Positions 13,501 through 24,167 of a stretch of 64,000 nucleotides of DNA are shown piece after piece. How positions within the stretch are numbered: the stretch's first letter is position 1; every line of letters begins with the position of its first letter. Source of the stretch: Chrysoperla carnea (Eukaryota; Arthropoda; Insecta; Neuroptera; Chrysopidae); NCBI RefSeq assembly GCF_905475395.1, contig NC_058342.1, positions 38,466,140-38,530,139 of the forward strand, given 5' to 3'. The notes beneath the pieces were generated by a model, which saw nothing but the letters and a program-made list of their open reading frames with translations, did no database searches and was not told where the DNA came from. The translations under genes and the position numbers were made by a program.

Positions 13501-13763
13501 TCTTAGAATTAGCCATTCATGAACGATTTGAATTAGTTACGTACTGTCAATATGTAGATGTCTTTAAGAAGACATGATGCGACGCGAAGCATTTCGTTGC
13601 GTTGCGTTGCGTTACCGTTATAGTTATTGTTATAGTTATCGTTATCGTTATCGTTATAAAGTTTGTATGGTTTGTGTTTGAAGTGGTTTTACTATATTTA
13701 AGTAATATAATTTAGATAATAATATACGTAATATTATTAGCAATATCATTCATAACAATTGGG

Positions 13764-13802
13764 TGTAAGTGCGGATTATTCGTTGATAAATCCGCACTTA
13801 CA
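13764..13802 (-). promoter_or_regulatory. Perfect 14-bp hairpin just after the stop codon of the Ser-rich gene
   Basis: TGTAAGTGCGGATT (13764-13777) is the exact reverse complement of AATCCGCACTTACA (13789-13802), with an 11-nt loop. On the minus strand the stem begins 8 nt after the TAA stop (13813-13811) of the upstream gene, so it would fold at the very start of the 3' UTR. The reading frame after the stop stays open for 32 sense codons. Possible roles are stop-codon readthrough stimulation, mRNA stability control or masking of the GTAAGT donor-like word in the stem; none is proven. Confidence 0.7.
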
Positions 13803-13810
13803 AATTCGAA

Positions 13811-16800
13811 TTATGGACGCATTTGAGAAGCCCGCAGCTGAGAAGTATTGTTATTGTTGTTGTTGTGGTTGACGGTGCGCGATCGATTCAAATGGTTCAA
13901 GTTGTTCAAACATTGTTTTAAAGTGCTGTTCATTTGGAAGTCTTGCAACAAGTTCGGTGTGATCGCGTTCCCAACTTTCGAACGTGCATGCGGTTTTGAA
14001 ACTAATTGTCTGAATTGTAAACCATTCAATTGTGGTAAGTTGCTCAATTGAACAGAGCAGCGAGAGTCGTCGGGAAGGGCAGCGCTCTCAATGTCATAGA
14101 GTCCACTAAACATATTTACAAAGGTAAACTCTTCATCGGTTTCATGCACAACACATTTCATGCACTCGGGCGTTTGAGGCGTTCGTGGTGCACTTTCTTC
14201 TTGTTCGATATCAAAATCGAATGTTGCTAGTTTCGTTAACTTCCAATCGTTATCATCATCCAAATCGTTCGTCGCTGTCCGTTCGTCGTAGATCCCTGGA
14301 TCGGCTTTGATACGATAGAATGGTTTCGTCGCTTCGATTTCGTAAATCCCACAAGGTAACGGTTCAGGCGCATCAATTGTTTCCTCTAATTTCATTATAA
14401 ATAAATTCGAAGTTCGATCTTCGTTCGATCTGGATTCAAATGGCGAATATTTAAACTTAACTATTTTCTGTTTGTTCTGTTCTAAACTATCCTCGTCACC
14501 ATAAATAATATCCGTTTCCGTTATAAATGGATCGTATTTAACGAATTTCTTCGCTGGTTCAACATCTTCGTGGTGTGTAAACAAACTTGGATGTTTTAAT
14601 TTTAATTTATCTATACTGAGTTCATCCACTGAGATATTTATTAAACTGATCGATTCACTTACAGGGCCTTTACTCTGACCCTGACCCTGACTCTGACCTA
14701 TTGAATGACCCGGACTACTTAGAGGCGTTTGCGTTTGTTCAACTTTGATTTGTGTGTTTTCTAAGAACGTCGGTTTAACGTCGCTGTCATCGTCGGGCAG
14801 AGCTGGTTCATCCGTTGGTTTTGTTGGTGATCCAGCTGTTTCTAATAATGTCTCAACGACCGTTGAGACAGCATCCTGTAGAATTTCAACAGTGGGAGTA
14901 CTTCCTTTGAGCGCAATTAATTCAGTTCGTGTTCGGCATGCAGTTGGTTGCTCAACTAGACCTGCTAGACCAGCTAGACCTGATACTGAACTAGATTCAG
15001 TAACAGTTACAGTTATATTATCACAGGGAGATTGTTTATTTTCTTGAGGTAGATTGATTGTGTCGCGAGTGTCACGACTACGACTTAATCGTGGATTAAC
15101 ATTAACATTAACATTAACGATTGTTGTTTTACGTTCTCGTTCTCGTTCTCGTTCCCGTTCCACGACATGTCCTGAACTATTCGTGTTCGTGTTCGTGTTT
15201 ATGTTCGTATTCGTATTCGTCGTACTACTTGTACTGCTAGTTGAACTAGTTGTTCGTTTACTAGTTGAACTTGAACTTAAAGATGAAGTCGAACTTAAAG
15301 ATGGTGACGGTGACGGATGATTGGATGATGCTTGAAAACGTTTTTTACTAGATGTAGATGTAGACGTAGACGTAGATGACTTCTCTAACTTGTCCGATGA
15401 AGATGAGTTTAGTGTTGATGTTGGTGTTGGTATTGTCTGTTGAATATCAGTAATTGTTGTATCTAAATCTTGGTTGTAACTACTCGATGATGCCGTCGAA
15501 GGGGAATGACTTGAGAACGCACTATCATGTTCACTTTCTGAATAATTGATTAAGGGTCGTTTTCGTGATGATTTCGCTAGAGATGATGTCCCAGAACCGG
15601 TGTAACTAGGTATTTCTAAACATGCTATTACATTGTTGTAACAATTAACAGACGCATCGTTCAGTGTGGACGATGTCGATGAACTAGACGAAGAACTGGA
15701 CGATGAACTGGAACTGGAGAATGAAATCGATGAAGAGGTTGAGTTGTATTTAGTTGCTGTTGGTCGTATTATACACGATAATGCTGAGAATGATTCTAAT
15801 ATTGGTATCGTGCCAAATATATTTAGATCTGAGTATGTTGATGTTGATGTTGACTGTGACTGTTCTTTGTGATCTCCTACATGCACATCTAAACGCGCCT
15901 CTAAAACCAAACAAACACAACAAATTTATTTATTATAGTATGTAATGTACCTTTATCTACCTACTACACTACACTACAAATAAATATCTAAAGTACAATT
16001 AATGAATGCATCTTTAAAATTTTATTTACTTATATTATGTAGGTACTTTTATTAGTTATTTATATTATGTAGGTACTCTTGGTGGTTGGGAGGATACTTA
16101 AGTAGCGATTATAATCACTTTTTTTATAAATTACATAAAACTATCAATCAATTATGAATTTTTAAAAATTATCTAGTTCTAAAAGTTCTAGAGATTTTAA
16201 AATGCCAATTTTAAAATGAAATGTTTTGCTTATTCAATCAAATGAAAAATTATCCATCTTGTAAACCGTTACAGATACAACAAAACTTTAAATGTAAGAG
16301 TTATTCCTTATAAAAAAATTAACAACTTTTATTTGAAGCATTCTTTCGTAAACATGATTGTTTAGACGAGAGGGCACAACTTAGGCAAAAATTTTCACGT
16401 CCATTTTCTCCAAAACTATAAAAAAGTGTGTTATTTTAATTTCAGGTTAACTTAAATTAATGGTTAAATGAGCGGTAAGGTGGGCTGAAAAGTTGACATC
16501 CTAAAAGACACATCCTATACTAAACTGTACTGTACTCAAATTTAACATCATAAAAACCGTCCATAAATTGTATTTTAAGAAGCATGAAACGGATTTTTTA
16601 ACACCCCCCCCCCATCTACATCATCCCAAGTTTACCTTCGATAAAATGCATAAATCTATATTTTTAGGGTATATGACTTAAAATTTTATACAAAATGAAC
16701 CGATTTTATCCATTCACGAATACAACAGCTAAAAAACTTCAGGTCGCTATTGTTTTTCAGTTTTGGAATACCGTATAAATGGACGTTAATCGCGAAACAA

Positions 16801-17524
16801 GAAAACGAAGGTTTTTTTCTATTCATATTTCTAATCGTTACAAATTTGGAAGTAAAAAAGCATAAATTACGAAACTATAAAATGAACAAAAACAAGGGGC
16901 TAGCATTAAAATTAATTATAACCTTCAAGTGAAATTGTAAAAAAATTTAGCATTCTCGAAAAATAATTCGAATCTTTATATTTTTTGGTCATATTCGTTG
17001 AAATTTAAAATAAAAAGTCGAAGTTAAAATAAAAAAAAAAAAAAAAAAACATTGATTTTAAAAATTTCAAATTTGGTTTTAGATTTAGATAAATTGTAGG
17101 TTAAAATTAAAATGAGCTTCTGAGAGAGACAGATGATAAATTTAAAAAAAAAAAGGATTTCAAAACAATTTGTATTTATGTAGGACATGCACATGCTTAG
17201 CAAATAAAATTTAAAGCCCCCAAAACAAAATGTAAACATTGGATTCTAAGTTTAAATGAATAAACTCAAAAAATTCGATAACATTTCTAAAAACAAAAAA
17301 CAGGCAAACAATCGAATTGAAAAAAAAAAAAAAAAACAGGTATGGCATTAATTAAGGATGAGAAGATAAAGATATTTACCTTTTTTACAAGGAGCTGTTG
17401 TTTTTGTAGTAATTTTATGATCGCTATCTCGTAAATATAAAAACCAAGATTCATTTAAACAATGAACTCCCATATCCGAATGATCGGATTCAGCATTTAA
17501 TTCAAAATCAAAATCGATCTCCAT
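13811..17524 (-). CDS. Unrecognised Ser-rich low-complexity protein, two exons
   Basis: Two minus-strand exons, 17524-17380 and 15900-13811, join through a GT-AG intron in phase 1 (G|AG = Glu) and give 744 residues. The ATG at 17524 has an AAT-ATGG context; the frame stays open upstream, so an earlier start or upstream exon is possible. I do not recognise the family and see no zinc finger, bZIP, bHLH, kinase or membrane segment. The N-terminus is acidic (MEIDFDFELNAESDHSDMG). Residues about 100-330 are dominated by Ser, Ser-Thr, Asn-Thr and Glu-Arg repeats and an NVNV repeat. The C-terminal half is ordered-looking and acidic with aromatic clusters (KFVKYDPFITETDIIYGDED, CGIYEIEATKPFYRIKADPG, MFSGLYDIES), followed by a poly-Asn run near residue 727. 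The composition is like that of an insect transcriptional regulator with acidic activation segments; this is inference. The long frame, intron and non-repetitive C-terminal half argue for a real gene. Confidence 0.75.
15901..17379. other. Intron of the Ser-rich gene
   Basis: AT-rich intron of about 1.5 kb containing a diverged copy of MITE-like family B (from about 15998), a C run near 16599-16609 and A runs near 17031-17050 and 17321-17336. No coding potential recognised. Confidence 0.6.
15998..16440 (+). mobile_element. MITE-like family B, diverged copy in the intron of the Ser-rich gene
   Basis: Starts with TTAATGAATGCATCTTTAAA and continues with internal blocks shared with 20997-21512 (GCTTATTCAATCAAATGAAA, AAATTATCCATCTTGTAAAC, TTCCTTATAAAAAAATT) and with the dispersed repeats at 2280 and 48125. 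The right inverted terminus was not identified. Confidence 0.55.
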
Positions 17525-18380
17525 ATTTAAATCTGCCACCTGATTTTGAGTGTTATTATCGTGAATCGTCGTCGTGTTTCTGAATCTGAATCTGTATCTG
17601 TATACTGTACCGTGTATCTGTATCTGTATCTGTATCTTGAGAATCGTGTATAACCAATAAAAAGTTATTTTGATTAGCTAGCAAACCCACCAAAAGAATA
17701 AAAACAATGCAATGATTTAATTTAGAATTAGAATTGATGGTATTAGAAAGAAACTAGATGATCTCATGTCATGATTGATATTCAAGAACTTGTATTTTTT
17801 ATTTTAAGAACTTGTGTTGCACTTAACACAACACAACACAAAACAGTTACACTTCAACTTCAACTTGAAGCACTTAGGTAAGCACTTTGTTGCTTTTGCT
17901 GGTATTTTTCTTATTGCTTGATACATTCATCACTTCTTTTAAGTTTCAATTATAATGGAAGTATTAATTTTAAATCGTAATCGCATCTTTATTAATTAAT
18001 GTATTAAATCTCGTTTCTTTTTCTTAATACAAAATAAAATCCAATCGAATCCAATCCAAATGACAGTTTGTTCTTGTTCTCACTCTCAGAGTCAGATTCA
18101 CGTTAAGGTTGGACTAACTTACAACACACTCGTAGTGTACGTAGTGTACTAGTGTACTAGTGTAGTACTGTACTGTAGTGACTGTGACTGTGACAGTCAA
18201 TCCTCAGTCAGTAGTCAGTAATGAAGTAGTCATACACAGCACACCATAGACAGAGATAATGAATGTATGCGTTCCTTCTCACTCTCAGTCTTCTAGTTTA
18301 CAATACTGAATACTAAATACTGAATACAAACCATAGACATATAACAATAACATATTGACTGAAGATCTATATAGCATTAA

Positions 18381-18915
18381 GATATTATGTCATGATGACG
18401 CTTGACACTGCCTTTGAACGACAAATTAGTATTTCATCTAGATGAAAAAAATTGAACTATGTGCAGCGTCAAATTGTAAAAAGGAGCGTCAAAAGACAAA
18501 AAACAAAGAAGTTTATTAATACATAAGATCATTTGTAATAAGACATTGACACATGGTAATGATAAACAACTACATCCAGAATGGGTACTGAATATCATTA
18601 ATGGCAATCAATTGAAAATAAAATATTTTTTAAATGAAACCATTTTAGTTTTATTAAAACATTAAAAAATATTTATTATAAATTTATATATTTAATACTC
18701 TCAAAATTAATCCTGATAATAAAAACAGATTATGCTTTTGATGATAAAAAGGCAATTTATGCCGTGCTGCCATCTGGATGGAAAACAACGTCAGCAATGC
18801 AAATAGTAAAAAGTCAAACATTTTTCCATTCAGATGGCAGCACGGCCTAAATTGACCACATGACCTAATTTAACGCTCAAACTCGGCGTCAAACGTCATC
18901 ATGAAAATACACCTT
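18381..18915. mobile_element. MITE-like family A, two-ended copy of about 535 bp
   Basis: The left end (ATGTCATGATGACGCTTGAC, then CTTTGAACGACAAATTA) is the imperfect reverse complement of the right end (TAATTTAACGCTCAAACTCG, then CGTCAAACGTCATCATGAAA). The inverted repeats are about 40 bp. No transposase frame is inside, so it is non-autonomous. It also carries an internal near-perfect inverted repeat at 18761-18846. Similar ends occur at 7097 and 20075. Confidence 0.7.
18761..18846. repeat. Internal 21-bp inverted repeat within the family A element
   Basis: GCCGTGCTGCCATCTGGATG (18761-18780, plus one G) pairs with CATTCAGATGGCAGCACGGC (18827-18846, preceded by C) with a single mismatch, separated by about 44 nt. 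The same CTGTGCTGCCATCTGGGTG word recurs in the element at 20075-20330. Confidence 0.8.
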
Positions 18916-19723
18916 AAATCAGCGCCTCAGTGTGAGTAATTGGGAACTAAAAAAACCATTCTGATTCAAGGCATATGTTATGTGTTCTATTTCACATCAT
19001 TTGGTGGCGCTAGTATGTATCTCAAACATATCATAAATTCAACTTCAAATTCAGACCAATTTCAATACATGGGATCCTCTATCTATATGTTATATATATT
19101 TCTATATTCTATGATACAAACACATTGTACAATTCTTATTCATGTATGTCTGTCTCTGTCATGTCTGTAGTAGTCTGTAGAGTGTAGTCTACACTGCAAA
19201 CCATCTACGATCTACCACAAGATCAGCTGTCTCTGTTACAGTCAAACATCGCTATATTCTACCCACCTTTACTCTAGATATAGTCAAACTCCTATATTAC
19301 AATAAATTATTTACACCATCACCTCATCTATTAATTATTATTCTATTATTATACTCTGTATATATGAAATATATATCAAGGTGTACTAAGTTTAGTCCCA
19401 AGTTTGTAACTAAAGCTTAAATTAATTGATGATACGAACAAAATTTTTGTATAGGTGTTTATAAAATCATCTAACGTACTATAGAGCATTTATTTGTTAA
19501 ATTCGATTACTAAGATATATAGTGTCCATATTAGGTACTTACCTCATAATTCAAGTGTAGGTACAGTAGTTTATCTGGGCACATCACATCACATACACCA
19601 GTCATCAGTATTGGTCTACATTTATATCAACAGATGTGGACACTATACTACGACTACCTACATTAATGCACATAAGATGTCGCGTCCTACATCAGTCTAC
19701 ATTTATATTGATAGATGTAGTAT

Positions 19724-19844
19724 ACTCACTGTCAAAAAAAATGCCACAGTTAAAACATTCTAAGCGTACTCATCATATGTTATGCTATAATAGTAAACCT
19801 TAGAATGTTTTAAAACGAGCATTTTTTGTGACATTGAGTGTACC
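19724..19844. mobile_element. Short Tc1/mariner-like MITE flanked by TA
   Basis: ACTCACTGTCAAAAAAAATG with TTAAAACATTCTAAG on the left is inverted on the right as CTTAGAATGTTTTAAAACGA with CATTTTTTGTGACATTGAGT; TA dinucleotides flank both sides. The element is about 120 bp with a ~34-nt loop. CACTCAATGTCA-like ends and TA flanks fit the Tc1/mariner superfamily. No coding capacity. Confidence 0.7.
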
Positions 19845-20074
19845 TATAACTAAAATTCGTAAATTATCGTTCAATTGCTTTCCTTTGATACTTCTTTGGT
19901 TCTTTGGCTTAGGTTACAGTTTCTATCAATTGTTCGGAGAATATTTCACCTCGATTTCGTTGTTTATCACTGCCTGCTAATATACGACATGCTGTTAACA
20001 ATATATGATGTGCGGGTTTCTTCGTCTACTTAAAATATGGGATCATTATAAAAAGTAAAACGTTCTTCATGACT

Positions 20075-20330
20075 AAAGGTGTATTTTCATAATAAAGCTT
20101 GACGCTAAGTTTGAGCGTCAAATTAACGTTACTTGGTCAGTTTAGGCTGTGCTGCCATCTGGGTGAAGAATCTTATTACAAATGATCTTATGGATTAATA
20201 AACGTTTTTGTTTTTTGTCGCTCCTTCTTACAATTAGACGCTGCATATAGTTCTAGTTTTTTCGGCTAGGTGAAATCCTAATTAGTCACTTAAAGCCAGC
20301 TGCAGCGTCAAGCTTCAACATGAAATAACG
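20075..20330. mobile_element. MITE-like family A, short copy of about 255 bp
   Basis: The left end AAGGTGTATTTTCATAATAA, then GCTTGACGCTAAGTTTGAGC, mirrors the right end GCAGCGTCAAGCTTCAACAT, then GAAATAACG. It shares internal blocks in inverted order with 18381-18915, including ATTACAAATGATCTTATG and a GCTGTGCTGCCATCTGG word. It lies about 180 bp upstream of the DCTN5 start codon. Confidence 0.65.
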
Positions 20331-20512
20331 TATTTATAGTTATAGATTGATAGGTACATATAATGTGTGTGCAGAACGTACCCTACGACTCGGACTAGTG
20401 AGTAGTATGGTAACTATGATTGTGAGAAAATGTCAAATGGTATTGAATACTTTTTTGACAGACATGTTATTATACAATTTTCATAATTTTTCTAGTTAAA
20501 AGTTATTAAAAA

Positions 20513-22338
20513 ATGTCCACATATATGAATCAAAAACAACCAAAAATTGCTATGGAATTACCAGATATTTATTTCGATAAAAACGAATATGTGGAAACCG
20601 TAAGTGAATTTTGTAGGTATATTGTGACGGTAACGCTAAGAAACAAAAGTATTATGTTTTATAATTATTCATTTCAATTCGAACGTAATTCTTACTTACT
20701 AATTACGCTAATTGGTTGTGCGTCGTCAGTCGCAAGTGTAGTGATAAATATTAAGATTTGTAATTGATTTCAGGCGTCTGGTAACAAAGTATGTCGTCAA
20801 ACAGTTCTTTGTGGTTCACAAAATATTGTATTAAATGGCAAAGTAATTGTTCATACCGATGCAATTATTCGAGGTGATTTAACGAATGTACGAACGGGTC
20901 GTTATTGTGTTATTGGTAGAAATTCGGTTTTACGACCACCATTTAAAAAATTTAGTAAAGGGTAAGTTTAGTAAGATCATGGCAATCAAGAAAAACTTAA
21001 TGCATCTTTGAAATTTTATTGATATTACTTGTTTATTAGGTTATAAACACTGCGTAGAAATAAGACCAACTCTCAGGGGTGTACCTAACTCCATTTTTTG
21101 AAAGGTAGTTGAAGGTTTTAATCAATTTTTCATAAATTATAAAAAAACTATGAATCAAACTAAAAAAGAAATTATGAATCAATTAAAAGTTCTATCTCAA
21201 GTATTTGTGCACAGTTTCGTAAATTTTCGACTTTCTAGCTTTAAAGTTGACCGAGATATGCCAATTTTAAAATGAAATTTTTTGCTTATTCAATCAAATG
21301 AAAAATTATCCATTTTGTAAACCGTTACAGAACAAAAGTTTAAATGTAAAAGTAATTTCTTATAAAAAAATAAATAGAACTTTTAATTAAACTTTTATTT
21401 TATTTGATTGATAGTTTTTTAATTTTTATTTTCCGCCACTGAAAGTTGCACTTTTTGTACAAGCTAATAAAAGTACCACCATAATATAAATAAAATTTTA
21501 AAGATGCATTAATTGTACTTAATTGTATATATATTTTAGATATGTAGTTGAATTGTACGAGTACTAGGTATAGTTTGAAGTACTAGAAGTACCTACTACT
21601 ACTACCAATATTATCATTAAAATGGAACACTCTGTATAATTGTGATTGTGTTTATGTAATGTAATGTAATGTAATCTTAAGTTAATAGTTTAATGTTTTT
21701 GTTTACAGACTTGCATTTTTCCCTTTACAAATAGGAGATCATGTTTACATTGGTGAAAATTCCATCGTGAATGCTGCCTTTGTTGGTTCATATGTTTACA
21801 TTGGAAATAATGTTGTAATTGTACGTAATTTATAACAATAACAATAACAACTTTCACTATCTCTCTCTTCTTTATTGTTTAAATACAATATCTTCTTTGT
21901 TTCTTCTAATTTTATAACTATTTTATAGAAAACAAGACTCGCTAGTTCAAAAGTTAGACTCCAAAACTTTACATGTATATCTGTTCTCTTGTAATGTACT
22001 TGACTATCTGATCAGTGATCACTTGATCAGTGATCAATGATCAATGATCAGTAATCACTACTTTAATACTCGTGAGCTGAGCTAATGTTATATTTGATGT
22101 GAAATATTTTTAGGGACGAAGATGTGTGCTAAAAGATTGTTGTGTGATAGCCGATAACGCAGTGTTAGCACCTGAAACAACTGTACCATCCTACATGCGA
22201 TTCGAAGGTTCTCCAGCTAAATGCAGTGGCGAATTACCAGAATGTACACAAGATTCTATGATCGAATTCACCAAAAGTTATTATGAACATTTTACAGCAG
22301 CTAAAACTATTACTCAAGTATTAAATATTAAATATTAA
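20513..22338 (+). CDS. DCTN5: Dynactin subunit 5 (p25)
   Basis: Four exons: 20513-20599, 20774-20961, 21709-21820, 22114-22338, all GT-AG and in frame, giving 203 residues (human DCTN5 is 182). The protein is a left-handed beta-helix of hexapeptide repeats. Conserved blocks include [20 protein letters not shown] (from the exon 1/2 junction), [30 protein letters not shown] (exon 2/3 junction), [12 protein letters not shown] and [15 protein letters not shown] near the C-terminus. The protein belongs to the pointed-end complex of dynactin and supports cargo and membrane attachment of cytoplasmic dynein. The ATG at 20513 adds about 13 residues before the MELPD that matches the usual start; the internal ATG at 20552 ([13 protein letters not shown]) could also be used. 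The gene looks intact. Confidence 0.97.
20997..21512. mobile_element. Complete MITE-like family B element with TTAA flanks, inside DCTN5 intron 2
   Basis: TTAATGCATCTTTGAAATTT at the left is inverted at the right as AAAATTTTAAAGATGCATTA followed by A; the inverted repeat covers about 27 bp with two mismatches. Both ends abut TTAA, the target site of piggyBac-type elements. The ~515-bp interior has no coding frame and shares blocks with 15998-16440, 2280-2510 and 48125-48305. This is the only copy here with both ends readable. Confidence 0.75.
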
Positions 22339-23339
22339 ATATTATTCATTCAGTATTTATTTATAAATTCTCATCAAAAATCAACTTGCGCTCAATAACA
22401 GTGGCGGATGCGGATGCGGATGCGGATGAATTTGTTTGACTCTGACTTGAGCTTGTGTTTACTTCAATTGATCTTCTTGTTCACTTCACTTTTTAGTCTT
22501 CACCATTCATTTTTTATTTTTAATTGAAGTCGCTCATGGATTGCATTTGGATTTACTAAATCCGCCACTGGTCACTGTCATTCTCAAACTCGCTACTGAA
22601 CAAGAATATCCCTTCGTTTGAATACCTGGGGTGGGTTGGGTTGGGTTGAGTATATTGAAATCCTTTAATTTTTTTATATTTCAGATGCAGTTGGTTCAAC
22701 ATTAAATTTATTGAGGTTTTTGGTTGAGGATGAAGTTTTCTGCCTTAACTCTTATATTGTTTTGTTACTCGTAAGTGAAAAGTGATGTTTTCAAAACAAA
22801 AAAACAGTATCCAGCCAAAAATATTGAACGTCTGCGGTCGCTTACACTAAATAAATAAATTATTGTATTTTATATTTAATAAATTAATAAATAATACGCT
22901 TTTTAAAATTATCACGTATCAATTCATTGATTGAGCGCTCGCTTTCTAAATCTCGACAGAGGCTCCATCTATTCAAGAATCTAAACTATACTCGTTGAAA
23001 AGGTCTTGGCCAAATTAGGTCATATGTATTATACTCGTTGTTGATGTAAAGGTGTTGACGAGAAGAATCAAAAAATTACATATATTAAAATCGGTCTTTA
23101 GTTATGTTATGTTTATGTATTAAATGTCAAAATCAATAACCAGTTTGACCACAATAAAGTTAGCGTGTTAATAATAAAATTTATTAAATGATATATTCAA
23201 AAATTGCTCTCTAAATTCTCCTTCAGATTTCATAACTGCTCCAATTATTAAATTATCATTTAATTAAATATTTGCAATTAAAAATACAAAATTTTATTTT
23301 TTAATATCTCAGTAAATTGATAGTTATTCCTTACGTTTT

Positions 23340-23880
23340 TGCTCCCTTATATGCAAATAAAAAAGAAAATGAAAATCTTAGTGTACTTACCTGGCATTAT
23401 ATTCTCCTAATACAAATTGAAGAAAATTGCAGTAATTTTGGCCAAAAAACACAAAAAAATGAGAAAAAATCATTCAATTTTTAAACAAAATTTTCCATTT
23501 TCACGAATTTTCCGGATATTTTTCATCGATGTTATTTGGAAAAACATTCTTAGCAAAAGATTTAGAAGATGCTCAAAATTTTCGCCCTTTTTGCCCTAAA
23601 ACCAACCGTTTTCGAGATATAGCCAATTTTCCATTTTCACATGTCACTTTCAAAACTAATTTCACCAAAAATTATGAAAATTTTTAACATTTGTATTAGG
23701 AGAATATAAGTTACAAGGGAAATAGTAGTACCTGATAGGGAAATGGTAAGTAAGTGTTTTCGCCCTGAAAACCTTTTTCTTTTTTCTGGTATTAATTAAT
23801 TAGTATAAAACTTTTAACTATTTGTTCGTTTCGTTTCGTTTATATAGCGAATTATTTGCACCTTTTAGTCTCTGTGTACT
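23340..23880 (+). repeat. Copy 1 of the ~520-bp repeat unit; contains a 313-bp inverted-repeat element
   Basis: Contains TTATATTCTCCTAATACAAA at 23397-23416 and its exact reverse complement TTTGTATTAGGAGAATATAA at 23690-23709. The flanks AAATGAAAATCTTAGTGTAC and GGGAAATAGTAGTACCTGAT are shared with copies 2 and 3. No coding frame supported. Confidence 0.8.
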
Positions 23881-24167
23881 TGATAAGCATTTAATGAAAT
23901 AGTTTTGGGTATAAAATTAATAAACAAATCAATAAACATTATAAACAAAATATTTTGATTTATTTTTATTTAATTGATTTTATTTCATTAATTAATCAAT
24001 TAGTTATGATTATGTAAAAATAAAACTCTAAAACTGTCATTTTGACTAATTAATAAATTTTTATTTGATTATTTGTAGTAAGGAAAACATTATATAGTAA
24101 AGTATGAATTTTAAAAATTGTTTTAATAAAAAAATTTAAAGATTACAAAAAAAAAATACATCTAAAT

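Larger units (their letters stand above)
6334..13763. other. Gene-poor interval between DENND6 and the unknown Ser-rich gene
   Basis: No coding sequence or RNA gene recognised in about 7.4 kb. It contains a 51-bp tandem duplication (6656-6758), MITE fragments (7097-7185, 8573-8640), a 16-base G run (9528-9543), a transposon-end-like sequence (10524-10546), a (GTACACT)n tract near 11770, and tandem tracts such as CATTCT near 11020, CATACT near 12165 and GTTATC near 13620. The right end is presumably the 3' UTR of the gene at 13811. Confidence 0.55.
17525..20512. other. Divergent intergenic region between the Ser-rich gene and DCTN5
   Basis: The flanking genes are transcribed away from each other, so both promoters should lie here. 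The left part has CTGTAT/CTGAAT hexamer tracts at about 17578-17637, just upstream of the Ser-rich gene, and GTAGTGTACTAGTGTACTAG-like repeats near 18130. The rest is occupied by three MITE-like elements (18381-18915, 19724-19844, 20075-20330). No coding sequence recognised. Confidence 0.6.

Noticed and set aside
15054-15320. Plus-strand open frame opposite the Ser-rich exon
   Set aside because: It is the antisense shadow of the repeat-rich coding exon, made of Leu-Thr, Arg-Ser and Phe-Val dipeptides.
18940-19170. 76-codon hydrophobic plus-strand frame
   Set aside because: It overlaps low-complexity TATA-rich DNA next to a MITE and shows no family resemblance.
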